Source of the DNA: Microbacteriaceae bacterium
Lineage (GTDB): Bacteria; Actinomycetota; Actinomycetes; Actinomycetales; Microbacteriaceae
DNA length: 64,000 bases
Assembly (NCBI GenBank): GCA_014377425.1
Contig: JACMPQ010000062.1
Location: forward strand, 16,015 to 80,014
Direction: 5' to 3'
In this document: piece after piece, positions 37,576 through 47,294 of the stretch
Position numbering within the stretch: position 1 is the first letter of the stretch
Layout of the letters: each line of letters begins with the position of its first letter
The notes under the pieces: model-generated
Database searches by the model: none
The model's input: only the letters and a program-made list of their open reading frames with translations
Told to the model about the DNA's origin: nothing
Program-made: the position numbers and the translations under genes

Positions 37576-39000
37576 ATGTTCAATGACTCTTCCGAAGTAC
37601 TCAAGTTCATCAAGGACACCGACGTAAAATTCCTTGATATTCGTTTCACCGATCTTCCCGGAGTTCAGCAGCACTTCAACATCCCGGCATCCACCGTCGA
37701 CGAAGAGTTCTTCTCAGTTGGCCAGATGTTCGACGGCTCGTCGATCCGCGGTTTCGCGTCGATCCACGAGTCAGACATGCAACTCATCCCGGACGTCACT
37801 ACGGCTTATGTCGACCCGTTCCGCACCGAGCGCACGCTCATCATGATCTTTGATATCTACAACCCGCGCAACGGTGAGATCTACCACCGCGACCCGCGCC
37901 AGGTTGCCAAGAAGGCTGAGAAGTACCTCGCCTCGACCGGTATCGCCGACACCGCATTCTTCGCTCCCGAAGCCGAGTTCTATATCTTCGACGACGTGCG
38001 CTACGACGTGAAGCAGAACTCAAGCTTCTTCTCCGTCGACTCCGACGAGGGTGCCTGGAACACCGGCCGCGTTGAAGAAGGCGGAAACCTCGGCAACAAG
38101 ACCCCCTTCAAGGGCGGCTACTTCCCGGTGAGCCCGGTCGACAAGCAGGCTGACCTGCGCGACGACATGTGCCTCAAGCTCATCGACGCCGGCCTCATTC
38201 TCGAGCGTGCCCACCACGAAGTGGGTACCGGCGGCCAGGCCGAAATAAACTACCGCTTCGACACCATGGTGCACGCCGCCGACGACCTGCTTAAGTTCAA
38301 GTACATCATCAAGAACACCGCCGAAGAGTGGGGCAAGACGGCAACGTTCATGCCCAAGCCGCTGTTCGGTGACAACGGCTCCGGCATGCACACGCACCAG
38401 TCGCTCTGGAACGACGGCGTGCCGTTGTTCTACGACGAGAGCGGCTATGGCGGACTCAGCGACCTCGCGCGCTGGTACATCGGTGGGCTTCTTAAGCACG
38501 CGCCCGCCGTTTTGGCGTTCACGAACCCGACGCTGAACTCCTACCGTCGACTGATCCCCGGATTCGAAGCCCCGGTCAACCTGGTCTACTCGGCCGGTAA
38601 CCGCTCAGCCTCGATCCGCATCCCGATCACGGGTACCAACCCGAAGGCAAAGCGCATCGAGTTCCGTGCACCGGATGCCTCCGGCAACCCGTACCTCGCA
38701 TTCGCTGCGCAGCTCATGGCTGGCATCGACGGCATCAAGAACCGCATCGAGCCGCACGAGCCCGTCGACAAGGATCTGTACGAGCTTCCCCCAGAGGAGG
38801 CCAAGAACATTCCTCAAGTTCCGGCATCCCTCTCGGAGGCCCTTGACGCTCTGGAAGCCGACCACGAGTTCCTGATCGCCGGGAACGTGTTCACGATGGA
38901 CCTGATCGAGAACTGGATCGCCTACAAGCGGGAGAAGGAAATCATCCCGGCCGCCCAGCGTCCGACCCCGTTTGAGTATGAGCTGTACTACGGCGTGTAA
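37576..39000 (+). CDS. glnA: glutamine synthetase type I (GSI-beta, adenylylated)
   Basis: The 474-residue dodecameric glutamine synthetase, making glutamine from glutamate, ammonia and ATP. Motifs include [19 protein letters not shown] and [16 protein letters not shown] (metal and glutamate site), [18 protein letters not shown], and NRSASIRIP. The adenylylation tyrosine is Tyr402 ([10 protein letters not shown]), so activity should be controlled by GlnE, encoded immediately downstream on the other strand. The ATG at 37576 gives the usual N terminus ([14 protein letters not shown]); the frame is open further upstream but with no family match. A GlnR box precedes it and a strong terminator follows. 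Confidence 0.97.
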   Translation: MFNDSSEVLKFIKDTDVKFLDIRFTDLPGVQQHFNIPASTVDEEFFSVGQMFDGSSIRGFASIHESDMQLIPDVTTAYVDPFRTERTLIMIFDIYNPRNGEIYHRDPRQVAKKAEKYLASTGIADTAFFAPEAEFYIFDDVRYDVKQNSSFFSVDSDEGAWNTGRVEEGGNLGNKTPFKGGYFPVSPVDKQADLRDDMCLKLIDAGLILERAHHEVGTGGQAEINYRFDTMVHAADDLLKFKYIIKNTAEEWGKTATFMPKPLFGDNGSGMHTHQSLWNDGVPLFYDESGYGGLSDLARWYIGGLLKHAPAVLAFTNPTLNSYRRLIPGFEAPVNLVYSAGNRSASIRIPITGTNPKAKRIEFRAPDASGNPYLAFAAQLMAGIDGIKNRIEPHEPVDKDLYELPPEEAKNIPQVPASLSEALDALEADHEFLIAGNVFTMDLIENWIAYKREKEIIPAAQRPTPFEYELYYGV

Positions 39001-39024
39001 ACCGTAGACCGCCTTGAACCGAGG

Positions 39025-39061
39025 AAAGGGCCGAATCTCTGAGGAGATTTGGCCCTTTTTC
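39025..39061 (+). terminator. rho-independent terminator after glnA
   Basis: A long stem AAAGGGCC(G)AATCTC / GAGATT(T)GGCCCTTT with a four-base loop, followed by a T run. Confidence 0.85.
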
Positions 39062-39083
39062 TGTTGTCACGCACTTCTACTGT

Positions 39084-39123
39084 TTGTTCCTTGTCTTACC
39101 GGCTTGTTCCTTGTCTTACCGGC
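39084..39123. repeat. 20-bp perfect tandem duplication at the 3' side of glnE
   Basis: TTGTTCCTTGTCTTACCGGC occurs twice head to tail, beginning 62 bases beyond the glnE stop codon and after the glnA terminator. Confidence 0.95.
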
Positions 39124-39145
39124 TCGACCGTGGAGCCGAGTGCAA

Positions 39146-42088
39146 TCACACGGAGTCGTAAAAGCGTTTTTCGAAAACCTGCCGCGCCAGCCGGGTGACG
39201 CGCAAATAGTCCTCGTCGAGGAGACTTGCCGAACCCGGCGGGTAATTCATCAGCCGAGCGATTCCCTCCAGCTGTGCGCGATCCACCGGCAAAACATCCG
39301 TGGTCCGCACCATCCACAGGGTCATGGCCGACCGCGCCCGCGATGCCAAAATCCAGGCGGCGCGTAGTTTCTTTGCTTCGCCCGCGGTGAGGTAGCCGAG
39401 CGATGCCGCTGCCGCGAGGGCCTCCAAGGTGCTCGTGGTGCGCAAGGCAGGAAACTGGGCCGCGTGCCGCAGCTGGATGAGTTGCACAAACCATTCCACG
39501 TCGCTGAGCGATCCGCGCCCGAGCTTGAGGTGACGTGCGGGATCGGCGCCCTGTGGTAGTCGCTCCGACTCGACCCGTGCCTTGATGCGCTTGACCTCGC
39601 GAACATCCGGCTCGGAAATTGCAACCGGATACCGCACCGAGTCGGCCATGAGTTCAAAATCGATGAGCAACCGGCGATCCCCCGCGACTCCATGCGCGCG
39701 AAGCAGTGCCTGCGCCTCCCAGGTGAGAGACCACCGGGCGTAGTAGGCACGATAGCTCTCGAGAGAACGCACAATTGCACCATTCTTGCCCTCAGGACGA
39801 AGTCCCGCATCGAGATCGAGCGGCAGCCGAACGTCATCGGTGAGCCGGCCAAGCTGCGCGACGATGCCTTCTGCCCGCGCCTGAGACTCAGGCTGCGTAG
39901 CGGTGGTGGGACGGTACACATAAACGATGTCTGTGTCGGAGCCGAAACCGAGTTCTCGGCCGCCATAACGGCCCATCCCCACGATACCGAATTCGATGCC
40001 GTCATCCGGCGGATGAATCAGCTCCAAAATGCCGGTCAACAGACTCGATGTGACATCCGACAGGGCGGTACCGAGCCGCTCCACGTCGATCACCCCGAGG
40101 ATTGCCGCGATCGCCAATCGCAACACCTCTCGCCGCCGCACTGTGCGAAGCGCGCGCGCCGACTCTTCGACGTTGTCGTGGCGCGAATTGATCGCACGGC
40201 ATTCCTCGATCAGTGCCTCGAGTGAGCGCGGCTGCAGTTCTTCATCGCTGTCGAACCAGGCTGCCGCCTCGGGAACGCTCTCCATCAGCACACCGATGAA
40301 GCGCGCGGATGAGAGGGCGGTGGTGAGGCTTTTTGCGGCCCCCGACGAATCGCGCAGCATCCGGAGGAACCAGTGCGACTCCCCCAGGTCTTCGCTCAGC
40401 CGACGAAAAGCCAGGAGCCCGTAATCCGGGTCGGCACCGTCGGCGAACCACTGCAGCATCACCGGGAGCAGGTGCCGCTGAATGGCGGCGCGACGGGAGA
40501 CCCCCGCCGTGAGCGCTTGAATGTGCGACAGAGCGCCGCGAGCATTGGAGAAACCAATGGCGGACAAGCGAGCGGATGCCTGCTCGCTACTGAGCGACAC
40601 CTCGTCGGCGCGCAGGCCCGCCACCGCGCTAAGCAGTGGACGATAGAAAAGGCGTTCGTGCAGGCTCCGGACGGTGATTTTGGTGCGATTCCAGCGCTCG
40701 ATAAGCTCAGCCGCTCCGATGGCCAGGCCGGTGCTCCGTGCCAGGATGCGCAATGCGTCTGGATCACTCGGCATGAGATGGGTTCGCCGCATGCGAGACA
40801 GCTGCATCCGATGCTCCAGCACCCGCAGCAGCCGGTAATCCCGGGAGAATTCCGCAGACTCCGCCCGGCCGATGTATCCCCGTTCAGCGAGGGCGGCGAG
40901 AGCGGGAAGGCTCCCCGGCTGGCGCACCAGTGTGTCGGTTTGCCCATGCACCAGCTGGAGTAGCTGAACGGTGAACTCGATGTCGCGAAGCCCGCCGGGG
41001 CCGAGCTTTAGTTGGTACGGCAACTCAGCCCCCGGAATATTAGCGGTTACCCGCTCGCGCATTCTCTGCACCGACTCGACGAAATTCTCGCGGCTGGCGC
41101 TGCTCCAGACTTTGGGGGCGACTCCGGCCACATAATCGGCGCCGAGTTCGAGATCGCCGGCCAAAGGTCTGGCCTTTAGGAGCGCCTGAAATTCCCAACT
41201 TTTGGCCCAGCGGTCGTAATAAGCGAGGTGAGACTCCAGGGTGCGAACCAGAGCGCCATCCTTCCCTTCCGGGCGAAGGTTTGCGTCGACCTCCCACAGT
41301 TCCGGCTCACGGCCGAAGTCATGGATGGCTCGCATGGTGTCTTTGGCCAAGCGTGTGGCGATATCCACAGCGCGGGCCGAGGAAATCTGTTCTCCGGCGG
41401 CCACCACAAAGATCACATCGACATCGCTCACATAGTTGAGTTCGCGCGCGCCGGATTTTCCCATGCCGATAACGGCGAGGCGGGTGGCCGCGACTTCGTC
41501 CGCGGGAAAACTGGACTGCGCCCTGGCGACGAGAAGAGCGGCATCCAACGCGGCTCCGGCAAGGTCTGCCAGGGCCGCAGCGACACCGTCGACCGCAGCC
41601 AGCGGGTCAGGCTGCGCAAGATCCCAGGCGGTTAGGCGCACCAGATGTCGGCGGTAACGCACCCGCAACACCGTCCAGGCGTCTTCCCCGGCGGTTGCGA
41701 GATTCACCGTTTCGGCCACGGCCCGCGATAGATCAGCCCGATAATCCAATGCCGAGAGCGGTTCCTCAAGTGCCTCCGCCAGGGCGTGTAGTTCTTCCGG
41801 GCAACGCAGAAGAAACTCCGCGAGCCCGGTGGAGGCACCCAACACCTGAATGAGTCGACCGGCGGCCGCGGCATCCGAAACCAGCATTTTCACCTCGATC
41901 GGTGAGCTAATCCAGAGTCGATGAAACTGTCGAAGCGCTAAATCGGGGTCAGCTGCCGCCGCAAAGAAGTGCAGGATTTCGGTGACCTGATGCCGCGCGC
42001 CGACTTCTGCAAGAAGCTCACCGGCCGCGTCTAAATCTGCAAAACCGAGCCGAGCTAACTCGGTAAGACCGTTTTCATTCCGCGCCAT
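39146..42088 (-). CDS. glnE: bifunctional glutamine synthetase adenylyltransferase/deadenylase
   Basis: A 980-residue enzyme that adds or removes AMP on the tyrosine of GlnA in response to nitrogen status. It has two nucleotidyltransferase halves, each with the G-S-x9-D-x-D pattern: the N-terminal half around VIGMGKSGARELNYVSDVDVIF, the C-terminal half around IVGMGRYGGRELGFGSDTDIVY. Each is followed by a GlnE-type linker with LRPEGKNGAIVRSLESY or LRPEGKDGALVRTLESH. The ATG at 42088 is preferred over a longer frame that runs into glnA2; a GGAG element precedes it. The order glnA2-glnE on one strand and glnA convergent is standard in actinobacteria. Confidence 0.96.
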   Translation of the reverse strand: MARNENGLTELARLGFADLDAAGELLAEVGARHQVTEILHFFAAAADPDLALRQFHRLWISSPIEVKMLVSDAAAAGRLIQVLGASTGLAEFLLRCPEELHALAEALEEPLSALDYRADLSRAVAETVNLATAGEDAWTVLRVRYRRHLVRLTAWDLAQPDPLAAVDGVAAALADLAGAALDAALLVARAQSSFPADEVAATRLAVIGMGKSGARELNYVSDVDVIFVVAAGEQISSARAVDIATRLAKDTMRAIHDFGREPELWEVDANLRPEGKDGALVRTLESHLAYYDRWAKSWEFQALLKARPLAGDLELGADYVAGVAPKVWSSASRENFVESVQRMRERVTANIPGAELPYQLKLGPGGLRDIEFTVQLLQLVHGQTDTLVRQPGSLPALAALAERGYIGRAESAEFSRDYRLLRVLEHRMQLSRMRRTHLMPSDPDALRILARSTGLAIGAAELIERWNRTKITVRSLHERLFYRPLLSAVAGLRADEVSLSSEQASARLSAIGFSNARGALSHIQALTAGVSRRAAIQRHLLPVMLQWFADGADPDYGLLAFRRLSEDLGESHWFLRMLRDSSGAAKSLTTALSSARFIGVLMESVPEAAAWFDSDEELQPRSLEALIEECRAINSRHDNVEESARALRTVRRREVLRLAIAAILGVIDVERLGTALSDVTSSLLTGILELIHPPDDGIEFGIVGMGRYGGRELGFGSDTDIVYVYRPTTATQPESQARAEGIVAQLGRLTDDVRLPLDLDAGLRPEGKNGAIVRSLESYRAYYARWSLTWEAQALLRAHGVAGDRRLLIDFELMADSVRYPVAISEPDVREVKRIKARVESERLPQGADPARHLKLGRGSLSDVEWFVQLIQLRHAAQFPALRTTSTLEALAAAASLGYLTAGEAKKLRAAWILASRARSAMTLWMVRTTDVLPVDRAQLEGIARLMNYPPGSASLLDEDYLRVTRLARQVFEKRFYDSV

Positions 42089-42108
42089 TGCGGGGCTCCG
42101 AGCCGAGG

Positions 42109-43464
42109 TTAGAGGGTGGCGAGATTGCTCTTGAGCTCGAAGGGTGTGACCTGCGCGCGATACTCGCGCCACTCCTGACGCTTGTTGAGCAACACATAGT
42201 TGAAGACGTGTTCGCCGAGGGTCTCCGCCACTAGCTCAGACTCCTCCATCAGCGACACAGCGCGGTCGAGGCTGGCTGGCAACTGGGCGTAACCCAGCGC
42301 CTTGCGTTCCGCGTCGCTGAGGCTCCAGACGTTGTCTTCGGCCTCCGGTGGCAACTCATAGCCGTTCTCGATTCCCTTGAGGCCCGCGGCGAGCATGAGG
42401 GAGAAGGCGAGGTATGGGTTCGCCGCCGAATCGATGGCGCGGTATTCTACCCGCGCGCTCTGGCCCTTGTTGGGCTTGTAGAGCGGAACCCGCACCAGTG
42501 CCGAGCGGTTGTTGTGACCCCAGGTGACGAAGCTCGGGGCTTCACCGAGCTTGTTCTGCGAATTTCCGCCCCAGAGACGCTTGTAGGAGTTCACGAACTG
42601 GTTGGTAACCGCGGTGATCTCCGGCGCGTGCATCAGCAAACCGGCGATGAACTGACGCCCAATTTTGGACAGCTGGTATTTGGCTCCCGCTTCATAGAAG
42701 GCGTTGGTATCGCCCTCGAACAGCGACATATGGGTGTGCATTCCCGAACCGGGCTCGCCAAACAGCGGCTTCGGCATGAAGGTGGCGTAGATGCCCTGCT
42801 CCACCGCCACCTCTTTGATAACCGTTCGGAAAGTCATGATGTTGTCGGCTGTGGTGAGCGCGTCGGCGTAGCGCAGATCGATCTCGTTCTGACCGGGGCC
42901 GGCCTCGTGGTGGCTGAATTCCACTGAGATACCGAGGTCTTCCAGCATCCTCACCGAACGCCGACGAAAGTCATGCGCGGTACCTCCCGGATCGTTGTCG
43001 AAGTAGCCAGCGGTATCGACCGGTTCGGGGCCGTCCGGGCCATAGTTCGAGCTTTTCAGCAGATAAAACTCGACCTCGGGGTGGGTATAGAAGGTGAAGC
43101 CCGACTCTGCTGCCTTGGCCAGCGTGCGTTTGAGAACGTTTCGCGGGTCGGCAACGGCGGGCTGGCCGTCGGGCGTGGTGATGTCGCAGAACATGCGGGC
43201 GGTGGGGTCAACTTCGCCACGCCACGGCAAGATTTGGAAGGTGGTCGGATCCGGATGCGCCAACACATCGGCCTCGTACGAGCGGGTGAGCCCCTCAATG
43301 GCTGAGCCGTCAAAGCCCAGGCCCTCGGCAAAGGCGCCTTCCACCTCGGCTGGTGCAATGGCCACTGATTTCAGCGTGCCAATCACGTCGGTAAACCACA
43401 GGCGGATGAATTTGATCCCCCGCTCTTCGATGGTCCGAAGAACGAAGTCGCGTTGCTTGTCCAT
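42109..43464 (-). CDS. glnA2: glutamine synthetase family protein GlnA2 (GSI-alpha)
   Basis: A 451-residue glutamine synthetase homologue of the shorter GSI-alpha type. Motifs FDGSAIEGL, HPEVEFYLL, HEAGPGQNEIDLRY, KPLFGEPGSGMHTHMSLF and NNRSALVRVP are present. In Streptomyces and Mycobacterium, GlnA2 is dispensable for glutamine supply and some relatives glutamylate polyamines; which applies here is unknown. AGAGGAG lies just before the ATG at 43464, so this start is favoured over the in-frame GTG six codons upstream. It is 20 bases upstream of glnE and divergent from nadE. Confidence 0.92.
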   Translation of the reverse strand: MDKQRDFVLRTIEERGIKFIRLWFTDVIGTLKSVAIAPAEVEGAFAEGLGFDGSAIEGLTRSYEADVLAHPDPTTFQILPWRGEVDPTARMFCDITTPDGQPAVADPRNVLKRTLAKAAESGFTFYTHPEVEFYLLKSSNYGPDGPEPVDTAGYFDNDPGGTAHDFRRRSVRMLEDLGISVEFSHHEAGPGQNEIDLRYADALTTADNIMTFRTVIKEVAVEQGIYATFMPKPLFGEPGSGMHTHMSLFEGDTNAFYEAGAKYQLSKIGRQFIAGLLMHAPEITAVTNQFVNSYKRLWGGNSQNKLGEAPSFVTWGHNNRSALVRVPLYKPNKGQSARVEYRAIDSAANPYLAFSLMLAAGLKGIENGYELPPEAEDNVWSLSDAERKALGYAQLPASLDRAVSLMEESELVAETLGEHVFNYVLLNKRQEWREYRAQVTPFELKSNLATL

Positions 43465-43508
43465 GAGCTCCTCTATGGTCACGCCGAGGGCCGGTCAGCC
43501 GCCGCTAT

Positions 43509-43514
43509 TAGGCT
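43509..43514 (+). promoter_or_regulatory. -10 hexamer of nadE
   Basis: TAGGCT, seven bases before the ATG at 43522, within the 57-base divergent gap to glnA2. Confidence 0.5.
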
Positions 43515-43521
43515 ACTGGCT

Positions 43522-45273
43522 ATGCCCTCCCTTCGCTTGGCGCTTGCTCAGACCAACCCGGTGGTGGGAGACATAGCTGGCAATAGCGAGCAGATCTTCG
43601 CCGCCGCCATCCGTGCTCACAACGCCGGTGCCGATATTTTTGCGGTTGGCGAAATGGCACTCACCGGCTATCCCATTGAAGATCTCGCCGCCCGGCCGAG
43701 CTTCCTCGCCGAGGCGCACGGCGCGGTGACCCTTCTGGCTGAGCGCTTGGCCGCCGCAGGGCTCGGCGCCCTTGTGGTCATTGTGGGGCATCCCGACGGT
43801 CCCTTCGAGGCGCGGCTCGCCGGTAATGCTCACGCTCCCACCGCCATCGCTCAGAACTGCGCGAGCGTGCTGCAGCACGGGAATGTTCAAGCTCGTTATG
43901 CCAAGCATCACCTGCCCAACTACTCGGTGTTTGACGAGTACCGAATCTTCATTCCGGGAGACGAGCTGCTGGTCATACGCATCCGCGGTTGCGATGTGGC
44001 ACTGGTGATTTGTGAGGATCTCTGGCGCGACGGAGGACCGGTGGGCCGCGTACTCAAAGCGGATGCGGGCCTGCTGATCGTAATCAACGCCTCCCCCTTT
44101 GAGCGGGACAAGAGCGAGGTTCGGCTCCCGTTGGTGACCCGGCGCGCCGTCGAGTCCGACACGGCCGTGGCGTATGTGAACATCGTGGGCGGCCAAGATG
44201 ACCTCGTGTTTGACGGCGACAGTGTCGTGGTGGATTCGGCCGGCGGCATCCTTGCGCGAGCGCCCCAGTTTGTTGAGCACCTGTTGCTGGCGGATGTCGA
44301 GGTGGAATTGGCTACCGACATCCCACTGATCGAAAATGTGGCGCGGATAGAACTTGACTCACCGCTGCGGGTAAAGCCGCAGCTGAGTTCGGATATCACG
44401 GCGCCGGCCGAGCCGCTGGAACAGGTGTGGAATGCCCTGGTTCTGGGGCTGCGCGACTACGTCGGAAAGAACCGTTTTCGTTCGGTGGTGCTCGGTCTAT
44501 CAGGTGGGATTGACTCCGCGGTGGTGGCGGTGTTGGCCGCTGACGCCATTGGCGCGTCCAAGGTGTACTGCGTGTCGATGCCGAGCCGCTACTCGAGCGA
44601 CCATTCCCGCTACGACGCCGACGATCTCGCCGAGCGCGTCGGCGTTCCGTACGAAACGCAGGCCATCTCAGAGTTGGTATTGCCGTTTGAAAGCCAACTC
44701 GGTGTCACCGGGCTGGCCGCCGAAAATCTGCAGGCGCGCGTGCGCGGCGTCATTTTGATGGCGCTTTCGAATGCGCACGGACATCTTGTGCTCACCACCG
44801 GCAACAAATCGGAGCTTGCCGTCGGCTACTCCACCATTTATGGCGACTCGGTGGGCGGTTTTGCGCCGATCAAGGATGTTCCAAAAACGATGGTGTGGGA
44901 GTTGGCTCGCTGGCGCAACTCGCTCGCCGAAATCCGCGGTGAGACCCCGCCTATTCCGGAGAATTCGATCTCCAAACCGCCCTCCGCTGAGTTGCGACCC
45001 GACCAGGCAGATCAAGACAGCCTTCCGCCCTACGAAATTCTTGACGGCATCCTCGAGGCCTACATCACCCGTGCCCTCAGTGCCACGGAGGTTGTTGCTC
45101 TCGGATTCGACTCCGAAATCGTAGGGGAAATCACCGAGCTCGTTGATCGGGCCGAGTGGAAGCGGCGCCAGGGGGCGATCGGTCCAAAAATTTCTGGGAT
45201 GGCCTTTGGTCGGGACCGTCGGTTGCCGATCACGTTCCGCCCGAGCACGGTCGAGGTGAGCGCGCTGCTGTGA
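43522..45273 (+). CDS. nadE: glutamine-dependent NAD(+) synthetase
   Basis: A 583-residue two-domain enzyme converting deamido-NAD to NAD, the last step of NAD synthesis. The N-terminal CN-hydrolase glutaminase domain (1-265) has the Glu in VGEMALTGYPIEDL, Lys in YAKHHLPNYSVFDEYR and Cys in VALVICEDLWRDGG. The C-terminal synthetase domain has the P loop VLGLSGGIDSAVVAVLAADA and TGNKSELAVGYSTIYGDSVG. Ammonia from the first domain is channelled to the second. The start is fixed by TAGGCT seven bases upstream and by the family N terminus PSLRLALAQTNPVVGD. Confidence 0.96.
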   Translation: MPSLRLALAQTNPVVGDIAGNSEQIFAAAIRAHNAGADIFAVGEMALTGYPIEDLAARPSFLAEAHGAVTLLAERLAAAGLGALVVIVGHPDGPFEARLAGNAHAPTAIAQNCASVLQHGNVQARYAKHHLPNYSVFDEYRIFIPGDELLVIRIRGCDVALVICEDLWRDGGPVGRVLKADAGLLIVINASPFERDKSEVRLPLVTRRAVESDTAVAYVNIVGGQDDLVFDGDSVVVDSAGGILARAPQFVEHLLLADVEVELATDIPLIENVARIELDSPLRVKPQLSSDITAPAEPLEQVWNALVLGLRDYVGKNRFRSVVLGLSGGIDSAVVAVLAADAIGASKVYCVSMPSRYSSDHSRYDADDLAERVGVPYETQAISELVLPFESQLGVTGLAAENLQARVRGVILMALSNAHGHLVLTTGNKSELAVGYSTIYGDSVGGFAPIKDVPKTMVWELARWRNSLAEIRGETPPIPENSISKPPSAELRPDQADQDSLPPYEILDGILEAYITRALSATEVVALGFDSEIVGEITELVDRAEWKRRQGAIGPKISGMAFGRDRRLPITFRPSTVEVSALL

Positions 45274-45282
45274 ACGAACGAA

Positions 45283-45288
45283 TAGGGT
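45283..45288 (+). promoter_or_regulatory. -10 hexamer of panB
   Basis: TAGGGT, six bases before the ATG at 45295. Confidence 0.45.
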
Positions 45289-45294
45289 GACGGC

Positions 45295-46131
45295 ATGACT
45301 TTCGAGACCGCGGCGACAACGCAGGCCAACCTCAAAAAGGTGCGCACGCGACACTTTCAGAGCGCGAAAGAGAACGGGATCAAGATTACCGGACTCACCA
45401 GCTACGACCAGCTAACCGCCGCAATCTTCGATGCCGCGGGCATTGACTTTTTGCTGGTCGGCGATTCTGCCGGCAACAATGTGCTCGGATACGACACCAC
45501 ACTGCCGGTCACCATCGACGACCTGATTCCGCTGACGCGCGCGGTGGCCGGCGCGGTCACCCGTGCTTTCGTCATCGCCGACCTCCCCTTTGGCTCCTAC
45601 GAAAGCGGCCCGGAGGAAGCGCTGCACACCGCTTTTCGCTTCATGAAGGAGTGCCACGCGCACGCCGTAAAGCTTGAGGGCGGGGTGCGAAGTGCAGAAC
45701 AGATTCTTCGAATTGTGTCGGCTGGCATTCCGGTGATGGCGCACATCGGCTTCACCCCGCAGAGCGAGCACGGTCTAGGCGGTCACATAATTCAGGGCCG
45801 GGGGGAGGCAGCCGACGCTCTTCTGGCCGACGCCCATGCCGTTCAGGATGCCGGTGCGTTTGCGGTGGTACTGGAAATGGTTCCCTCGGCGGTGGCCCAG
45901 CGCGTGACAGCCGAGCTCAGTATTCCCACCATTGGGGTGGGGGCAGGCCCGCACGTTGACGGCCAACTGATGGTTTGGACGGATTGGGCGGGCCTCACCA
46001 CCGGGAGAATCCCAAGGTTTGTGCGGCAATACGCCGATCTCAGCGGTGTGCTCACCACGGCCGCCAAGAATTATCAGGCGGATGTGGCAGCCGGAAACTA
46101 CCCGGCACCCGAGCACGAATACGAGGGCTAA
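45295..46131 (+). CDS. panB: 3-methyl-2-oxobutanoate hydroxymethyltransferase
   Basis: A 278-residue enzyme that adds a hydroxymethyl group from methylenetetrahydrofolate to ketoisovalerate, first committed step of pantothenate synthesis. Conserved stretches: ITGLTSYDQLTAAIFDAAGID, LLVGDSAGNNVLGYDTTLPV (metal-binding Asp), LPFGSYESGPEEAL, KLEGG, and the catalytic-region AHIGFTPQSEHGLGGHIIQGRG. TIGVGAGPHVDGQLMVWTD closes the barrel. It follows nadE by 21 bases but has its own leaderless promoter (TAGGGT, six bases upstream). No panC is in the window. Confidence 0.96.
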   Translation: MTFETAATTQANLKKVRTRHFQSAKENGIKITGLTSYDQLTAAIFDAAGIDFLLVGDSAGNNVLGYDTTLPVTIDDLIPLTRAVAGAVTRAFVIADLPFGSYESGPEEALHTAFRFMKECHAHAVKLEGGVRSAEQILRIVSAGIPVMAHIGFTPQSEHGLGGHIIQGRGEAADALLADAHAVQDAGAFAVVLEMVPSAVAQRVTAELSIPTIGVGAGPHVDGQLMVWTDWAGLTTGRIPRFVRQYADLSGVLTTAAKNYQADVAAGNYPAPEHEYEG

Positions 46132-46160
46132 GGCTCGGCGGTAGCTCCGTCACTCGGCCG

Positions 46161-46331
46161 CTAATCGCGCTGCGCGTCTTCCTCGGCCCATTTACGTGCC
46201 CTCTCGGCGATGATTTGAGGTGCTCGCGCGGCCTCCTCCCCTGATGCGAATGGCCCATCACGCTCACTTCCGAGCGACACAGCGCCCTCTTCGACCTCAC
46301 CGGTACGGCGGTTGTAGAACCATTCGGTCAT
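46161..46331 (-). CDS. small SPOR-like protein
   Basis: A 56-residue gene with GAGGGAG well placed before the ATG at 46331. It begins MTEWFYNRRTGEVEEG, continues DGPFASGEEAARAPQIIAERA and ends in a charged helix KWAEEDAQRD. This is the pattern of the small SPOR-domain-like proteins found beside map in many actinobacteria (WYNTRTGEVEEG... DGPY.TREEAE...). SPOR domains bind denuded peptidoglycan, but so short a protein may not. It is divergent from map with 34 bases between the starts. Confidence 0.8.
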   Translation of the reverse strand: MTEWFYNRRTGEVEEGAVSLGSERDGPFASGEEAARAPQIIAERARKWAEEDAQRD

Positions 46332-46352
46332 TTCTGTCTCCCTCGAAGAATC

Positions 46353-46358
46353 TAGGAT
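46353..46358 (+). promoter_or_regulatory. -10 hexamer of map
   Basis: TAGGAT, seven bases before the ATG at 46366. Confidence 0.55.
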
Positions 46359-46365
46359 TGAGCCT

Positions 46366-47229
46366 ATGCCTCGGGATTCACTCGGTCACCTCACCCCCGG
46401 AATTGTCGCCCCGTTGCGCCGCGTTCCCGCTCATATTCCGCGACCGGAATACGTCGGCAACCGGGAACCAGCAGCCTTCACCGGAAGTGATGTTTACGAC
46501 GCTAACGGTATAGACCGCATCCGGGAGAGCGGCAGAATTGCCGCCGAGGCGATCGCGCTCGTCGGTGCCAGCATCCGTGCGGGAATGACCACGGATGACC
46601 TGGACGGCATCGGGCACTCCTACCTGATCGCCAACGATGCCTACCCGTCAACACTGGGATACCGCGGATATCCAAAATCGCTGTGCAGCTCGATCAATGA
46701 GGTGATCTGCCACGGGATTCCGGATGACACGGTACTGATCTCCGGCGACATCATTAACATCGACATCACTGCCTACAAAAACGGCATGCACGGCGACAGC
46801 AACCGCACCTTTATGGTCGGTGAGGTTCGGCCCGAGGTGGCGGAGCTGGTGACCCGTACCGAGGAGTCCCTGCGGCGCGGAATCAAGGCGGTGGCCCCCG
46901 GTCGAGAAATCAACGTAATCGGTCGTGCCATTGAGTCCTATGCCAAACGCTTTGGTTACGGTGTGGTGCGAGACTTCACCGGCCACGGGGTCGGGAGCGC
47001 CTTTCACAGCGGGCTAATCGTGCCGCACTACGACACCGACCGGTTTCCGAATGTGATGACCGCGGGAATGGTTTTCACGATCGAACCGATGCTCACACTC
47101 GGCACCCACGAGTGGGATATCTGGGAAGACGGCTGGACCGTGGTCACCCGCGATCGCGGTACTACTGCCCAATTCGAGCACACTCTCGTGGTCACCGAGC
47201 GCGGCGCCGAGGTACTCACGGTCATCTAG
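46366..47229 (+). CDS. map: methionine aminopeptidase type I
   Basis: A 287-residue metalloenzyme that removes the initiator methionine from nascent proteins. The five metal ligands are readable: Asp in INIDITAYKNGMHGDSNRTF (two Asp), His in DFTGHGVGSAFH, Glu in FTIEPML, and Glu in QFEHTLVV. The substrate-site His is in EVICHGIPDD. The N-terminal extension of about 35 residues is the actinobacterial MetAP1c type with a Pro-rich, SH3-binding-like segment. The start follows TAGGAT by seven bases (leaderless). Confidence 0.96.
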   Translation: MPRDSLGHLTPGIVAPLRRVPAHIPRPEYVGNREPAAFTGSDVYDANGIDRIRESGRIAAEAIALVGASIRAGMTTDDLDGIGHSYLIANDAYPSTLGYRGYPKSLCSSINEVICHGIPDDTVLISGDIINIDITAYKNGMHGDSNRTFMVGEVRPEVAELVTRTEESLRRGIKAVAPGREINVIGRAIESYAKRFGYGVVRDFTGHGVGSAFHSGLIVPHYDTDRFPNVMTAGMVFTIEPMLTLGTHEWDIWEDGWTVVTRDRGTTAQFEHTLVVTERGAEVLTVI

Positions 47230-47282
47230 CGTCTTATTTTTTGGGGATTCCGCCTCCTGACTGTCCCTCCCAGCCGACACGG

Positions 47283-47288
47283 TAAATT
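47283..47288 (+). promoter_or_regulatory. -10 hexamer of ppgK
   Basis: TAAATT, six bases before the ATG at 47295. Confidence 0.45.
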
Positions 47289-47294
47289 GATCCC

